Shown piece after piece: positions 35,568 through 45,117 of a stretch of DNA of 64,000 nucleotides; the stretch's first letter is position 1; each line of letters begins with the position of its first letter. This DNA comes from Desulfovirgula sp. GTDB taxonomy: Bacteria; Bacillota; Desulfotomaculia; Desulfotomaculales; Desulfovirgulaceae. A program made the translations under genes and the position numbers. Under the pieces are notes generated by a model. The model searched no databases, was not told the origin of the DNA, and saw only the letters and a program-made list of their open reading frames with translations. The stretch covers positions 62,001 through 126,000 of the forward strand of contig DYEX01000077.1 of the NCBI GenBank assembly GCA_020725525.1, in the 5' to 3' direction.

Positions 35568-38165
35568 GTGTCCTGTACCCCCATGATGAAGCAGTATTTG
35601 CAGATTAAACAGAATTATCAAGACGCCATACTCTTTTTCCGCCTGGGAGACTTCTACGAAATGTTTTTTGACGATGCCCTGGTAGCATCCCGGGAACTGG
35701 AAATTACCCTTACCGGGCGGGATGCCGGGGCAGCCGGCCGGGTACCCATGTGCGGGGTGCCCTATCATGCGGCGGAAACCTATATTGCCCGTTTAATCGA
35801 ACGGGGTTACAAGGTGGCCATTTGCGAGCAGGTCGAGGATCCGGCTGATGCCAGGGGGATCGTACGGCGGGAAGTAACCCGGGTGGTTACCCCCGGCACA
35901 ATCATGGACTGCCTGGAGGAAAGGAAGCATAATTTCCTTGTAGCTGTAGTGGAAAAGGGGGGTACTTACGGCCTGGCCGTGGCCGATGTAACCACGGGCC
36001 TGTTTATGGCCACCCAGATGGACAACCGGGATGTCCTGATGGATGAGCTTAGCCGGCTGGAGCCGGCCGAGGTGCTACTGCCCGATGTTCCGCCTTATCG
36101 GGAGCTGGCCGGGGCCATCAAGGTCCGGTTGCCCAAAGCGGTAGCTTCCTTTTGGACGCCTGCGGCCTTCGAGCGAAGGGAGGCGGTCCGTAGCTTGCAT
36201 GAACAGCTGGGGCCGGGTTGGACCCGCTCCGGTTTAAACGGCCTGCCCCTGGCCATACTTTGTGCCGGAGGGCTACTGGCCTATATCAAGGCCACTCAAA
36301 AGCGGGAACTGACCCAGATCAACCGTGTGGAAATATACAGTGCCGGACAATACATGCACCTGGACGCAGTTACCCGGCGCAACCTGGAGTTGACCAGTTC
36401 GCTAAGGGATGGCTCCCGCTGGGGTACGCTTCTCTGGGTGCTGGATCATACGGTAACGGCGATGGGCGGGCGTTTGTTAAAGTCCTGGCTGGAGCGTCCC
36501 CTGCTGGATGTACAGGCCATTAATGCCCGTCAGGATGCGGTGGAGGAGCTGATAAATGATGGTTTTATCCGCCAGGAACTGCACGACCTTTTAAAGACAA
36601 TTTACGATCTGGAAAGATTGTCCTCCCGGGTAGTTTACGGTACCGCTGGTCCCCGGGATTTGCTTGCCTTAAAGAATTCGCTGACCGTTTTGCCCCAGGT
36701 GAAAGAAAAGCTGGCCAACAGAAAGGCTCCCCTCTGGCAGGAGATTACCGGGGAACTGGACTGCCTGGAAGATATGGTGCAGCTTCTGGAGGCAGCCATT
36801 GCCGAAGATGCCCCTGCTGGCCCCAGGGAAGGGGGGGTCATCCGGGAGGGTTACCATCCCGAAGTGGACCGCCTGCGACAGGCCAGCCGGGAGGGGAAAA
36901 ACTGGCTGGCGCAGCTGGAAGCCCGGGAAAAGGAGCGTACTGGTATCCGCTCCCTGAAGGTGGGCTTTAATAAGGTGTTTGGTTATTACCTGGAGGTGAC
37001 CCGCCCCAATCTGGATCTGGTCCCCAGCGACTACATACGCAAGCAAACCCTGGCCGGGGCAGAGCGTTTTATCACTCCCGAGCTAAAGGAGCTGGAAGAA
37101 CAAATCCTGGGAGCGGAAGAAAGGCTGGTGCAGCTGGAATACCGCTTGTTTACCGAAATCCGGGAAAAAGTGGCTGCCCAGGTAAGGCGCATTCAAAAGG
37201 CAGCGGGGGCGGTGGCCCGTACCGACGCCCTTCTTTCACTGGCCGAGGCAGCGGTAAAGGGCAATTATGTCCGTCCCCGGGTAAACGATGGTTCCCGCAT
37301 TACCATCCGGGAAGGGCGTCACCCGGTAGTAGAGCAGGTGCTGGAGCCGGGGGAATTTGTGCCCAACGATGTGGAATTGGGGGGCGATACCCGTCTCATC
37401 CTGCTCACAGGACCCAATATGGCCGGGAAGAGCACCTACATGCGCCAGGTAGCCCTTTTGGTTTTAATGGCCCAGGTGGGCAGCTTCATTCCTGCTGCCG
37501 ACGGGGAAGTAGGCATTGTAGACCGCATTTTTACCCGGGTGGGGGCCAGCGACGACCTGGCCGCGGGGCAAAGCACCTTTATGGTGGAAATGAGCGAGTG
37601 CCAGGTAATTGTCAGCGCGGCCACATCCCGGAGTTTGATTATTATGGATGAGGTGGGGCGGGGCACCAGCACCTACGACGGCATCAGCATTGCCAGAGCA
37701 CTGGTGGAATATATCGTACGCCGTATCGGGGCCCGCACTCTCTTTTCCACCCATTATCACGAATTGACTGAACTGGATGTTTTGCCAGGGGTGAAAAACT
37801 TCACCGTTGCCGTGGAAGAAAGGGGAGAAGAAGTTGTTTTCCTGCGCCGGGTACGCCCCGGGCGGGCCGACCGCAGCTACGGTATCCAGGTGGCCCGCCT
37901 GGCTGGCCTGCCCGCGGAGATCCTCCGGAGGGCCGAGGAAATACTGTACGAACTGGAGTACCGCCGGGATGCGGGAAGGGTGACCCCAAAGGAACTGCCA
38001 GTACGCAGGGAAGAGAAAGTTCCGGTGCCCCAGCACCCTATCCTGGAGGAACTGGTTAAACTGGATCTGTGGCAAATGACACCTCTGGAGGCTTTGAATA
38101 CCCTGGCCGCCTGGCAGCGAAGCTTGAAGCAGGGTATACGGCAGGCAGTTGCCCACGGTAGCTAG
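35568..38165 (+). CDS. mutS: DNA mismatch repair ATPase MutS
   Basis: Recognises base mismatches and small loops and recruits MutL. The 865-residue product has the mismatch-reading Phe-x-Glu in FRLGDFYEMFFDDA (domain I), the connector and lever domains, Walker A GPNMAGKSTYMRQ, Walker B MDEVGRGTSTYDG and STHYHELTEL. The C-terminal dimerisation tail is present. Start at the GTG at 35568, seven bases behind AGGAGGGG, giving an opening M-S-C-T-P-M-M-K-Q-Y-L like the family; the reading frame is open far upstream through miaB but that part is not coding. mutL lies three genes downstream, with two unrelated genes between. Confidence 0.97.
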   Translation: MSCTPMMKQYLQIKQNYQDAILFFRLGDFYEMFFDDALVASRELEITLTGRDAGAAGRVPMCGVPYHAAETYIARLIERGYKVAICEQVEDPADARGIVRREVTRVVTPGTIMDCLEERKHNFLVAVVEKGGTYGLAVADVTTGLFMATQMDNRDVLMDELSRLEPAEVLLPDVPPYRELAGAIKVRLPKAVASFWTPAAFERREAVRSLHEQLGPGWTRSGLNGLPLAILCAGGLLAYIKATQKRELTQINRVEIYSAGQYMHLDAVTRRNLELTSSLRDGSRWGTLLWVLDHTVTAMGGRLLKSWLERPLLDVQAINARQDAVEELINDGFIRQELHDLLKTIYDLERLSSRVVYGTAGPRDLLALKNSLTVLPQVKEKLANRKAPLWQEITGELDCLEDMVQLLEAAIAEDAPAGPREGGVIREGYHPEVDRLRQASREGKNWLAQLEAREKERTGIRSLKVGFNKVFGYYLEVTRPNLDLVPSDYIRKQTLAGAERFITPELKELEEQILGAEERLVQLEYRLFTEIREKVAAQVRRIQKAAGAVARTDALLSLAEAAVKGNYVRPRVNDGSRITIREGRHPVVEQVLEPGEFVPNDVELGGDTRLILLTGPNMAGKSTYMRQVALLVLMAQVGSFIPAADGEVGIVDRIFTRVGASDDLAAGQSTFMVEMSECQVIVSAATSRSLIIMDEVGRGTSTYDGISIARALVEYIVRRIGARTLFSTHYHELTELDVLPGVKNFTVAVEERGEEVVFLRRVRPGRADRSYGIQVARLAGLPAEILRRAEEILYELEYRRDAGRVTPKELPVRREEKVPVPQHPILEELVKLDLWQMTPLEALNTLAAWQRSLKQGIRQAVAHGS

Positions 38166-38216
38166 CATGGTCATTCCTTGGATAAAAGAGATTTCGGTAG
38201 GGGGTGAAACCTTCCC

Positions 38217-39896
38217 GTGTATATAGGCATAGATGTCGGAGGTACCTGTACTGACGCGGTTCTCCTGGATCAGGGGCTGATCCGGGCCATGGCCAAGGTA
38301 CCTACCCGGGAGGATCTTTTATCAACCCTTCTGGAGGCCCTGGACACCATTATGCAGGGAGTAGATGGGGAACTGGTGGAACGGGTGGTCTTCAGCACCA
38401 CCATGATTACTAATTTAATTGCGGAAAAGAAGTACGATCCCGTAGGCTTGATCCTCATGCCCGGACCTGGCTTGAACCCCAGCCTCTACCGTTTCCCTAC
38501 CGACACGCATATCATCCAGGGAGCCATTGACTACCGGGGGCGCGAAATTATCCCGTTGCGATTGACCGAGGTAGATCAGGCGGCCGCAGACCTGACCGCC
38601 AGGGGTTATCGTAAAGTGGCCGTGGTGGGCAAGTTTTCTTCCCGTAACAACCGTCATGAAAAGGAAGTGGCTGCCCGGGTACGCTGGAATTACCCCGACT
38701 GCCATGTAGAGCTGGGCCACCAGGTGGCCGGACAATTGAACTTTCCTCGCCGGGTGGTTTCCACTTATCTCACCTGTGCTACCCGGGAAAAGTACCAGTT
38801 CTTTGTGCACTCCGTCCAGGAGGCCATCACACAGCGGGGGATTAAAGGGGCAATCTTTATCCTCAAGGCCGATGGCGGTACCCTGCCCCTGGAAAGTTCC
38901 CTGGACGTGCCCGTGGAAACCATTTTTAGCGGGCCAGCAGCCAGTACCCTGGGGGTACTGGCGTTGACGCCCCCGGGGGAAACAGCGGTGGTGGTGGATA
39001 TCGGCGGTACCACCACCGACCTGGCCCTGATCCTGAGCGGGCAGCCCCTGCTGGCTTCCCGGGGAGCCCGGGTGGATGACATGCTCACTCACGTGCGGGC
39101 GCTGGCGGTCAAATCGGTACCCGTAGGGGGAGATAGCGTGGTGGAACGGGTGGGTAAGGACATTATCCTTTACTCGGAACGATTGGGAGCCCCCTACTGC
39201 CTGGGCGGCCCCATGCCCACCCCCACCGATGCCTTAAGGGTGCTGGGGCTGACCAGGCTGGGAGACGTGGATCGTGCCCGGGAAGCCATGCGGATGCTGG
39301 GTACCCCTCTGGGCCTTTCTGCTGAAGAAGTGGCCAACCGCATAACCACCCGGGTGATTGAAACCGTTGCCCGGGAAATCGAGGGAATGTTTTCCCAATG
39401 GGAGCAGGAGCCGGCTTACCGGGTGTGGGAAGTACTGCAGAAGAAGAAGGTGCGCCCCAGTACCGTGGTGGGTGTGGGCGGTGGGGCGGCTGGTTTTGTT
39501 TCCCAGATTGCGGCCCGTTTGGGTTGTTATCCGGTGATCCCGCCCTACGCTCCGGTGGCCAACGCCATCGGAGCGGCGGTAGCCCGGCCCACGCTGCAGG
39601 TAACCTTAAGGGCCGACACGGAGCAGGGCATCTACATCATCCAGGAGGAAGGCTACCAGGGCAAAATCACCGAACGTTCCTTTAATGAGGAAAAGGCTTT
39701 AGAACTGGCTAAACAATGGCTGGCCAAGCGGGCGGCCCGTCACGGCCTGGAAAACTGCCTGGAGGGGCTGGAGGTTACCAGGCGGGAAGTCTTCAACATG
39801 GTGCGGGACTGGGTGACGGTGGGCCGCTTAATTGATGTCACTGTACAGACGCGACGGGGGATTTTGTATCACGTGGGAGTGGGGAGGGACCAGTGA
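38217..39896 (+). CDS. Hydantoinase/oxoprolinase-family (HyuA-like) protein
   Basis: ATP-using actin-fold family that includes N-methylhydantoinase A, 5-oxoprolinase and acetone carboxylase subunits. The 559-residue protein has the two phosphate-binding loops IDVGGTCTDAVLLD (start) and VVDIGGTTTDLALIL (about residues 262-276), the family IFSGPAASTLG segment, and the glycine-rich GVGGGAAGFV near 420. No HyuB-like partner is present, so a hydrolase of the usual two-subunit form is unlikely. The start is a GTG behind AGGGGG at somewhat long spacing. Its end overlaps the HDAC-like gene start, which suggests that the two act together. The substrate is unknown. Confidence 0.85.
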   Translation: MYIGIDVGGTCTDAVLLDQGLIRAMAKVPTREDLLSTLLEALDTIMQGVDGELVERVVFSTTMITNLIAEKKYDPVGLILMPGPGLNPSLYRFPTDTHIIQGAIDYRGREIIPLRLTEVDQAAADLTARGYRKVAVVGKFSSRNNRHEKEVAARVRWNYPDCHVELGHQVAGQLNFPRRVVSTYLTCATREKYQFFVHSVQEAITQRGIKGAIFILKADGGTLPLESSLDVPVETIFSGPAASTLGVLALTPPGETAVVVDIGGTTTDLALILSGQPLLASRGARVDDMLTHVRALAVKSVPVGGDSVVERVGKDIILYSERLGAPYCLGGPMPTPTDALRVLGLTRLGDVDRAREAMRMLGTPLGLSAEEVANRITTRVIETVAREIEGMFSQWEQEPAYRVWEVLQKKKVRPSTVVGVGGGAAGFVSQIAARLGCYPVIPPYAPVANAIGAAVARPTLQVTLRADTEQGIYIIQEEGYQGKITERSFNEEKALELAKQWLAKRAARHGLENCLEGLEVTRREVFNMVRDWVTVGRLIDVTVQTRRGILYHVGVGRDQ

Positions 39897-41266
39897 TGAA
39901 AAATAAAAAAACCGGCCTGGTATTTTTCCCGGCCTTTGACTGGGCCATTTCGCCCACCCACCCGGAACGGGAAGAACGCCTTTTGTACACCCGGGACCAG
40001 ATTTTTGAGGAAGGGGTTTTAGATCTGCCCGAAATAGAGGAATATGCCCCCCGCCTGGCCACCATCCACGACATCGCCCGGGTGCACTTCTGTGTTCCCC
40101 GGGTGCAGAGCCAGGTTACTGAAGCCCATCTCATTGCCGCCGGTTCGGCCACCCTGCTGGCCGATGCCATTGTGTATGGAGAGCTGAAAAACGGCTTTGC
40201 CCTGGTGCGCCCCCCGGGGCACCATGCCATGCGGGTGGTCCATGGTAACCGGGGTTTTTGTAACATAAATAATGAAGCCATTCTGGTGGAATACCTGCGC
40301 CGCCATCACGGGATTAAACGCATTGCCATTGTGGATTCCGACGTACACCACGGAGATGGAACCCAGGACATTTTCTATCACGATCCCGATGTCCTGTTTA
40401 TTTCCTTTCACCAGGACGGGCGCACCATATATCCCGGAACGGGATTTCCCAGTGAACTGGGTGGCCCCGGGGCCTATGCCCGGACCATTAATATTCCCCT
40501 GCCGCCGGGACTGGGAGACGAGACCTTTCATTATGTGGTAGATAATTTGATTTTACCTATCTTAAAGGATTTTGAGCCGGAATTTATTGTTAATTCGGCA
40601 GGTCAGGACAATCACTTTACCGATCCCCTCGGCAGCATGCGCTTTACTGCCAGAGGCTACGCGGAGTTTACCCGCAAGCTTAACCCCCACCTGGCAGTGC
40701 TGGAGGGCGGATATGCCATTGAAACGGCCCTGCCCTACGTCAACCTGGCCATCCTGCTGGCCCTGGCCGGCCATGACTATTCTTATGTGCGCGAGCCCGA
40801 GTGGCCCGGTTCCATGCCGGAAAACCCGGAACAGGTGTCCCGGATGCAGCGCCTGGTAGAACAACTGCGGAGCATTTGGGAAAACAGGAACCGGGTGGAT
40901 TTGGATAAAATTTTCGGCACGGGGCCATTTTTCCAGAGACGCAAACATATCTACTATGATACAGATTATATTGAAGAGGAACAGCTGGAAAGGGTACGCC
41001 GCTGCCCCAGCTGTCCCGGCTATATTACCATTGATTCCCGGGCAGATCATGGTTACGGTCATCCCATCCGGGTGTTCTGCGTATCCATACCCTTTAGTGC
41101 CTGTGGAGCCTGTCAGACGGAGGCCTACGATGCCTACGACCAGGCTAAAGGGCTTACCCAGTACCAGTTTGTCTACCTGCAGGATAAATCCACCGATACC
41201 TGCCTGGCCTTTGACCGGGATAAGGGCCAGGAATGGGTTTCCGAAGGTCCAAAGGTGGGGGAATAA
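39896..41266 (+). CDS. Histone deacetylase-family (AcuC-like) protein with Cys-rich C-terminus
   Basis: Zinc-dependent amidohydrolase of the HDAC/acetylpolyamine hydrolase fold. Visible are HPEREERL, the catalytic His pair 109-110 in PPGHHAM, zinc ligands Asp149 and His151 in DSDVHHGDGT, the third ligand Asp238 in GQDNHFTDPLG and Tyr273 in EGGYAIE, so the enzyme should be active. Beyond the usual end (about residue 330) lies an extra 100 residues with CPSC at 370-373 and CGAC at 403-406, a likely zinc ribbon. The start ATG overlaps the HyuA-like stop codon, with GGGGAGGG before it. mutL begins right after the stop. The acyl substrate is unknown. Confidence 0.88.
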   Translation: MKNKKTGLVFFPAFDWAISPTHPEREERLLYTRDQIFEEGVLDLPEIEEYAPRLATIHDIARVHFCVPRVQSQVTEAHLIAAGSATLLADAIVYGELKNGFALVRPPGHHAMRVVHGNRGFCNINNEAILVEYLRRHHGIKRIAIVDSDVHHGDGTQDIFYHDPDVLFISFHQDGRTIYPGTGFPSELGGPGAYARTINIPLPPGLGDETFHYVVDNLILPILKDFEPEFIVNSAGQDNHFTDPLGSMRFTARGYAEFTRKLNPHLAVLEGGYAIETALPYVNLAILLALAGHDYSYVREPEWPGSMPENPEQVSRMQRLVEQLRSIWENRNRVDLDKIFGTGPFFQRRKHIYYDTDYIEEEQLERVRRCPSCPGYITIDSRADHGYGHPIRVFCVSIPFSACGACQTEAYDAYDQAKGLTQYQFVYLQDKSTDTCLAFDRDKGQEWVSEGPKVGE

Positions 41267-43060
41267 TTGCCGAACATCGCGATCCTTGATGAAGCCACGG
41301 CCAACCAGATTGCCGCCGGTGAGGTGGTGGAAAGACCGGCCTCGGTAGTCAAGGAACTGGTGGAAAATTCCCTGGATGCCGGGGCCACGACCATCTCAGT
41401 GGAGATCGAACAGGGGGGCCTGACCCGCATTGTGGTCAGGGACAACGGCTGCGGGATGGATGAGGAGGACGCGCAGCTTGCCCTTTTGCGTCATGCTACC
41501 AGTAAAATCCGCGGGCCGGCGGACCTTTCCCGCATTACCACCCTGGGCTTTCGTGGGGAGGCGCTGCCCAGCATAGCCGCGGTAAGCAAAATGACCCTGA
41601 AAACCCGCCCCGCTTCTGCCGACCGGGGGACTTTTTTGGAGATAGAAGGGGGGAAGGTGATCAACAGCGGCCCCGCGGCCATGGCTCCGGGGACCATCGT
41701 CATCGTGGAAAACCTTTTTTATAACACTCCGGCCAGGAAAAAATATATGAAATCCCCCGGTACCGAAGGAGGCGTGGTGGGGGACTACATTTTCCGCCTG
41801 GCACTGGCCCGGCCGGAGGTAGCCATACGCTTTACCCATAACCGGCGCCGGATCTTCACCTCACCGGGAACCGGTAAACTTTTGGAAGTCATTGCTGCCG
41901 TTTACGGTTCCGAGCTGGCCCGGGAAATGCTGCCGGTAGGGGATGAATCCCGGGATTGGCTGCAGATCCGGGGCTATACCGGGCGGCCCGGCCTGCACCG
42001 CAGCAACCGCCGCCAGATCACCGTGTTGATCAACGGCCGTTACGTATACAGCTCCCTGGTTACCATGGCTGTGTGTGACGCCTACCACACCCTTTTACCG
42101 GCCGGCCGTTATCCGGTGGCGGTAATTTCCCTCACCGTTACTCCAGAACTGCTGGATGTCAACGTTCACCCGGCCAAGCTGGAGGTACGGCTGGCCCGGG
42201 AAAGGGAAGTGGTGGAGGCCGTTACCCGAGCCGTTCGGGAGGCGCTGGTGGGCAGCCGGTTGGTCATCCCGGGGGCAGTACCCCCGGGGCATGATGCAGG
42301 CATACGGCGTGAGAAGGCTTTGCCAGGGGCACCCCGTTTTTTCCTGCAAGAGGCAGGACATCAAAGGGCTTTGGTTTCCGGCCGCCTCCCATGCAACCTT
42401 CCCCCGGCCAGGAAAGAGGGCTCCGTGGCCGAATCGTCCCCGTCATATGATTATACTGCGACCGATTATGCCTCGAGCCCCTTTCCTGCAGTGGAGTATG
42501 TGGGCCAGCTCATGCCTACCTATCTATTGGCTACGGGGCCTCAAGGCCTGTATATTATTGACCAGCACGCGGCTCACGAGCGGGTACTGTATGAAAAATA
42601 TCTGGCCGCGCTGGCGGGCCCGGGAGCGGCTACCCAGATGCTTGTGCTACCGGTGAATGTCTTTCTTACCCACCGGGAAGCCCATCTTTTAGAAGCACAC
42701 GGCGAATTCCTTGCTTCCCTGGGATTTATATTTGATTTCTTCAGCCAGGATACGGTGGTGTTACGCGGGGTACCCCTGGATTTTCCCCCGGGAGAAGGTG
42801 AATCCTACTTGAGAGACATACTGGCTTACCTGGATGAAGCCGGGCGATCCCCATCCCGGGAGGACCTGGTACATCACCTGGCGGCCCAGGCTGCCTGCCG
42901 GGCAGCCATCAAGGCGGGGGAAGGACTTTCTGCCATGGCGGCCAGGGCCCTTTTGGAGCAACTGGCGGCAACCGGGAATCCCTTTACCTGTCCCCACGGC
43001 AGGCCCACCATAATCCATCTTTCACACCAGGAACTGGCTCAACGCTTTAAACGCTGCTGA
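41267..43060 (+). CDS. mutL: DNA mismatch repair protein MutL with endonuclease motif
   Basis: Couples mismatch recognition by MutS to strand removal. The 597-residue protein has the GHKL ATPase part (ENSLDAGATTISVEI, DNGCGMDEED, TLGFRGEALPSIAAVSK) and a C-terminal domain with DQHAAHERVLYE, which fits the DQHA(x)2E(x)4E endonuclease metal motif, plus ACRAAIKAGE and CPHGRPT. The organism should therefore not need MutH. The start is a TTG directly behind the previous stop codon, with GGTGGGGG before it. It leads on into a methyltransferase, miaA and hfq, the classic mutL-miaA-hfq order. Confidence 0.96.
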   Translation: MPNIAILDEATANQIAAGEVVERPASVVKELVENSLDAGATTISVEIEQGGLTRIVVRDNGCGMDEEDAQLALLRHATSKIRGPADLSRITTLGFRGEALPSIAAVSKMTLKTRPASADRGTFLEIEGGKVINSGPAAMAPGTIVIVENLFYNTPARKKYMKSPGTEGGVVGDYIFRLALARPEVAIRFTHNRRRIFTSPGTGKLLEVIAAVYGSELAREMLPVGDESRDWLQIRGYTGRPGLHRSNRRQITVLINGRYVYSSLVTMAVCDAYHTLLPAGRYPVAVISLTVTPELLDVNVHPAKLEVRLAREREVVEAVTRAVREALVGSRLVIPGAVPPGHDAGIRREKALPGAPRFFLQEAGHQRALVSGRLPCNLPPARKEGSVAESSPSYDYTATDYASSPFPAVEYVGQLMPTYLLATGPQGLYIIDQHAAHERVLYEKYLAALAGPGAATQMLVLPVNVFLTHREAHLLEAHGEFLASLGFIFDFFSQDTVVLRGVPLDFPPGEGESYLRDILAYLDEAGRSPSREDLVHHLAAQAACRAAIKAGEGLSAMAARALLEQLAATGNPFTCPHGRPTIIHLSHQELAQRFKRC

Positions 43061-43075
43061 CCGGAGGTGGTGTCT

Positions 43076-43879
43076 TTGTCAGCCGTGTGCGTGGTCACTA
43101 CGGGTCATCGGGCCGGTGCCCCGGAGTTAAAGCTGGCCGCCTGGTTTAGCGCACGGCTGGGAGTACCCCTGGTACCGCGGGCCGGTCTTTCCCTTCCTGC
43201 CCTGGTTAGAAGGTACGGTGTATCCGGTGTGCTGGTGGTGTCGGCCCGACGGGCTTCCTATTTTTGTAATGGTGAAGAGCTTTTTTTCCATCCCAGCCTG
43301 GCCAAATTACGTATAAGTGAAATCAAAGCTGGGAAAACTGACTGGATGATTAAGGCAATGGCTTTGCAACCAGGGGATTGGGTTTTGGACTGTACCCTGG
43401 GTCTGGGGGTGGATGCTACTGTAGCCTCCTTTGTGGCCGGTAACCGGGGCCGGGTGGTAGGGGTGGAATCCTCCCCAGTACTGGCGGCCCTTGTGGAGCA
43501 CGGGCTAAAGACCTATAGCGACCACGCATCCCGGGAGTTGATTGAAGCCATGGCCCGCATTGAGGTAATTTGTGCCGATCATTTGTCTTATTTAAAAGAA
43601 TTGCCTGCAGAAAGTTTTGATGTGGTTTATTTTGATCCCATGTTCCGAAAACCACTGCCAAAATCTGCGGCCATCAACCCCTTACGCTTCGTGGCTAACC
43701 CCGCTCCCCTGTCTGTTCAGGCAGTGCAGGAAGCCTTGAGGGTAGCCCGGCGACGGGTGGTAATGAAGGAAACCCGGGACAGTGGTGAATTTTCACGGCT
43801 GGGATTTACCAGGATAGAGGGGGGCAAATTTTCCCCCGTAGCTTACGGGATTATAAAAAAAAGAGGGGGTAACGGTTGA
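43076..43879 (+). CDS. Class I SAM-dependent methyltransferase, RsmJ-like
   Basis: 267-residue protein resembling the RsmJ/YpiP group. The SAM-binding motif I is LDCTLGLGVDATVASF, motif II VVGVESSP, and a catalytic-type DPMF occurs in VVYFDPMFRKPLP. The N-terminal 90 residues (VVTTGHRAGAPELKLAAWFSARLG) are the variable head of this family. RsmJ itself methylates G1516 of 16S rRNA in E. coli; the substrate here is not certain. The start is the TTG at 43076, seven bases behind GGAGGTGG; GTG codons at 43067 and 43070 overlap that site. It sits between mutL and miaA, overlapping miaA. Confidence 0.83.
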   Translation: MSAVCVVTTGHRAGAPELKLAAWFSARLGVPLVPRAGLSLPALVRRYGVSGVLVVSARRASYFCNGEELFFHPSLAKLRISEIKAGKTDWMIKAMALQPGDWVLDCTLGLGVDATVASFVAGNRGRVVGVESSPVLAALVEHGLKTYSDHASRELIEAMARIEVICADHLSYLKELPAESFDVVYFDPMFRKPLPKSAAINPLRFVANPAPLSVQAVQEALRVARRRVVMKETRDSGEFSRLGFTRIEGGKFSPVAYGIIKKRGGNG

Positions 43880-44850
43880 TGGAAGCACCGATACCCCTTC
43901 TGGCGATAGTTGGTCCTACTGCCGTGGGTAAAACGGCTGTTTCGGTAGAGGTAGCCCAGAGGCTGGGGGGAGAGATTGTCTCAGCCGACTCTATGCTGGT
44001 CTACCGCTACATGGACATTGGAACGGCCAAACCTACTATGGAAGAACGGCGGGGCATCCCCCATTACATGATAGACATCATCGATCCCGATGAACAGTAC
44101 AGTGTGGCCCTTTACCAGACCCAGGCCCGGCGGCACATCAGTGAAATATGGCAGCGAGGGAAGCTGCCCCTTCTGGTTGGAGGTACCGGGCTGTATGTGC
44201 GTGCAGTAATTGAGCCCTATCATTTTACCGGTGCCGGCGTGGATGAAGATTTTCGCCGGCAAATGCTCAGGGAGGCAGCAGAAAAGGGGGCGCTGGCAGT
44301 TTACCAGCGCCTTGTCCAGGTGGACCCGGAGACAGCAGCCTGCGTTCATCCAAACAATTTAAAACGGGTCATCCGGGCACTGGAAGTTTATCACCTAACC
44401 GGACGACCCATGTCATGGGCCTTGCGGGAAGAAGGTAAAAGGCCCCCCTACCGCCTGCTTGTCTGCGGCTTAACCATGGACCGGCAAAAGCTGTACGAAC
44501 GCATTGAGGCCCGGGTAGATAAGATGATGGAGATGGGTTTGGTGGGAGAAGTGCAGGGCCTGTTAGACCGGGGATACAGTCCCCGCTTAATCTCCATGCA
44601 GGGCCTTGGATACAAGGAAATTGCCGCCTATTTGCGGGGACTGTCTACTCTGGATGAGGCAATCTACCTGCTCAAGAGGAACACCCGCCGTTTTGCCAAA
44701 CGACAGTTTACCTGGTTCAAGCGGGACCCGCGAATTAACTGGATAAATGTAGGACAATATACCACTTTGATGGAAGTTGCCCGAGAAATTGCGAGGCGAA
44801 CAGAAGGAGTATTAATAGATACGTCGAAGAGCATGTTAGAAAAAAAATAA
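43879..44850 (+). CDS. miaA: tRNA dimethylallyltransferase
   Basis: Transfers the dimethylallyl group to A37 of tRNAs, making the i6A that MiaB then methylthiolates. The 323-residue product has the P-loop [11 protein letters not shown], the catalytic-region [19 protein letters not shown], the [10 protein letters not shown] segment, and the C-terminal zinc-finger-free RNA-binding part ending in [17 protein letters not shown]. The ATG at 43879 overlaps the stop codon of the methyltransferase gene (TGATG), with AGAGGGGG upstream. hfq follows 22 bases later. Confidence 0.96.
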   Translation: MEAPIPLLAIVGPTAVGKTAVSVEVAQRLGGEIVSADSMLVYRYMDIGTAKPTMEERRGIPHYMIDIIDPDEQYSVALYQTQARRHISEIWQRGKLPLLVGGTGLYVRAVIEPYHFTGAGVDEDFRRQMLREAAEKGALAVYQRLVQVDPETAACVHPNNLKRVIRALEVYHLTGRPMSWALREEGKRPPYRLLVCGLTMDRQKLYERIEARVDKMMEMGLVGEVQGLLDRGYSPRLISMQGLGYKEIAAYLRGLSTLDEAIYLLKRNTRRFAKRQFTWFKRDPRINWINVGQYTTLMEVAREIARRTEGVLIDTSKSMLEKK

Positions 44851-44872
44851 CTACCAACGGAGGGACCTTCTC

Positions 44873-45112
44873 ATGAGTAAGCCACAAATAAATTTGCAGG
44901 ACGCTTTTTTAAACCAGGTGCGCAAGGAAAACATACCCGTGACTATCTTTCTGGTCAATGGTTTTCAGTTAAAGGGAGTAGTAAGGGGCTTTGACAATTT
45001 CACCGTCATCCTGGAAAGCGATGGGAAGCAGATGATGGTCTATAAGCACGCCATCTCCACCGTAAGCCCGATGCGTCCCATGAGCACCACCTTTTCGGAG
45101 CAAAAAAATTAA
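44873..45112 (+). CDS. hfq: RNA chaperone Hfq
   Basis: Sm-like hexameric RNA-binding protein. The 79-residue product has [29 protein letters not shown] (Sm1) and the Sm2 motif with YKHAIST. It is short, without the long disordered tail of enterobacterial Hfq. The start ATG has a strong CGGAGGG site. Position after miaA is conserved. It ends the mutS-hfq series: a hairpin followed by a T run begins 15 bases beyond its stop codon. Confidence 0.97.
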   Translation: MSKPQINLQDAFLNQVRKENIPVTIFLVNGFQLKGVVRGFDNFTVILESDGKQMMVYKHAISTVSPMRPMSTTFSEQKN

Positions 45113-45117
45113 AAGGA

